Origin: Alteromonas sp. V450
GTDB taxonomy: Bacteria; Pseudomonadota; Gammaproteobacteria; Enterobacterales; Alteromonadaceae
Direction: 5' to 3'
DNA: 64,000 nt
Assembly: GCF_001885075.1 (NCBI RefSeq)
Contig: NZ_MODU01000004.1
Span: 3,038,001-3,102,000 of the forward strand
Part shown: positions 63,839 through 64,000 of the stretch, in pieces
Numbering within the stretch: position 1 is the stretch's first letter
How the letters are laid out: each line of letters starts with the position of its first letter
Notes under the pieces: generated by a model
What the model was told of the DNA's origin: nothing
The model's input: the letters and a program-made list of their open reading frames with translations, nothing else
The model's database searches: none
Translations under genes and position numbers: made by a program

Positions 63839-64000
63839 GTTGGCGTCCTTCATCAGTTGCAGGTAGCTGGCGTTTTACATCGGCTATCCAGCGTGCAATC
63901 TTTTTTGATTCCTTTTGGTTAACTTCACCAGTCACAGGTGAATTAACTAGCGCGGCATACTTTTCGTAATATTGCAGCGCCTTGTTTTTTTCGCCCATAT
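63831..64000 (-). CDS. C-terminus of a tetratricopeptide-repeat protein (partial)
   Basis: The last 55 codons of a gene that enters from the right edge: KALQYYEKYAALVNSP, then ESKKIARWIADVKRQLP, and a stop at 63831. The sequence reads like the last TPR unit of the periplasmic TPR proteins found at the head of ExbB-ExbD-ExbD-AgmX operons. Its N-terminus is outside the window. Confidence 0.75.
   Translation of the reverse strand, partial: MGEKNKALQYYEKYAALVNSPVTGEVNQKESKKIARWIADVKRQLPATDEGRQHD

Noticed and set aside
1..64000. CRISPR arrays, tRNA/rRNA genes, insertion sequences or prophage genes
   Set aside because: I looked for regularly spaced repeats, cloverleaf-like GTTCGAATC arms, transposases and integrases and saw none.

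Overview
The window looks like chromosomal DNA of a marine gammaproteobacterium of the Alteromonas type. The signs are gene order and protein sequences typical of Alteromonadales, several TonB-dependent receptors, carbohydrate-utilisation genes, Na+/sugar symport, a cytochrome bd cluster, and an ExbB/ExbD/ExbD/AgmX-TonB energy-transduction operon. No tRNA, rRNA, insertion sequence, prophage or CRISPR array was seen.

Layout. (1) 0-3.6 kb: rpsF-rpsR, the SOS gene yebG under a perfect LexA box, and a Zur-box-preceded ABC transporter whose FtsX-like permease is frameshifted next to a His-Glu repeat. (2) 3.7-8.1 kb: a PAS chemoreceptor, a soluble histidine kinase and a soluble CZB (zinc-binding) chemoreceptor. 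(3) 8.2-18.9 kb: a locus that reads as an oxygenolytic sulfo-sugar pathway. It holds sulfite dehydrogenase SorAB, a YeiH-type exporter, a TauD/TfdA-type dioxygenase, an aldo/keto reductase, a GntR/HutC regulator, a TauE/SafE exporter, a GH31 glycosidase and an SGLT-like symporter. (4) 19-35.5 kb: a beta-glucan (laminarin-type) locus with a GH16 lipoprotein, a TonB receptor, GH3, GH1, two sugar MFS transporters and a LacI regulator, with matching TGTAAGCGCTTACA operators at both of its control regions; a DUF4105/DUF3015 pair sits inside it. (5) 35.5-37 kb: a secreted subtilase. (6) 37-46 kb: cydA-cydB-cydX-cydD-cydC, a DUF3365 haem protein and a sigma-54 activator with a Cys-rich PAS domain; sigma-54 promoter-like elements precede cydA and the DUF3365 gene. 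(7) 46-49 kb: a Met-rich copper-type TonB receptor. (8) 49-54 kb: a secreted alpha/beta hydrolase, a TonB receptor and a second TauE/SafE protein. (9) 54-59 kb: a zinc-limitation region (Zur box, MerC-domain protein, broken folE2, DUF3299 operon). (10) 59.3-60.6 kb: a gene-poor 1.3 kb stretch with a sigma-54-like promoter and a strong terminator, a candidate structured RNA. (11) 60.6-64 kb: the TonB operon.

The main discovery candidate is a split regulon. The palindrome TGTCTTATATAAGACA lies before the GH31 gene (15051) and, with one or two differences, before the aldo/keto reductase (13103) and, 35 kb away, before the TonB receptor at 50.8 kb. This ties a secreted esterase-like hydrolase, an outer-membrane receptor and TauE/SafE exporters to a glycosidase, symporter, dioxygenase, aldehyde reductase, sulfite oxidation and sulfate export. 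The most economical reading is a complete route for sulfoquinovosyl lipid or sulfoquinovosyl glycerol: uptake, glycoside cleavage, oxygenolytic removal of sulfite, reduction of the resulting 6-oxo sugar, and sulfite disposal as sulfate. The substrate is inferred from context, not read from the sequence.

A second theme is zinc. Zur-type boxes precede the ABC transporter (1322) and merC (55217), while the permease and folE2 are both broken, suggesting decay of zinc-limitation functions (or assembly errors, which should be excluded first).
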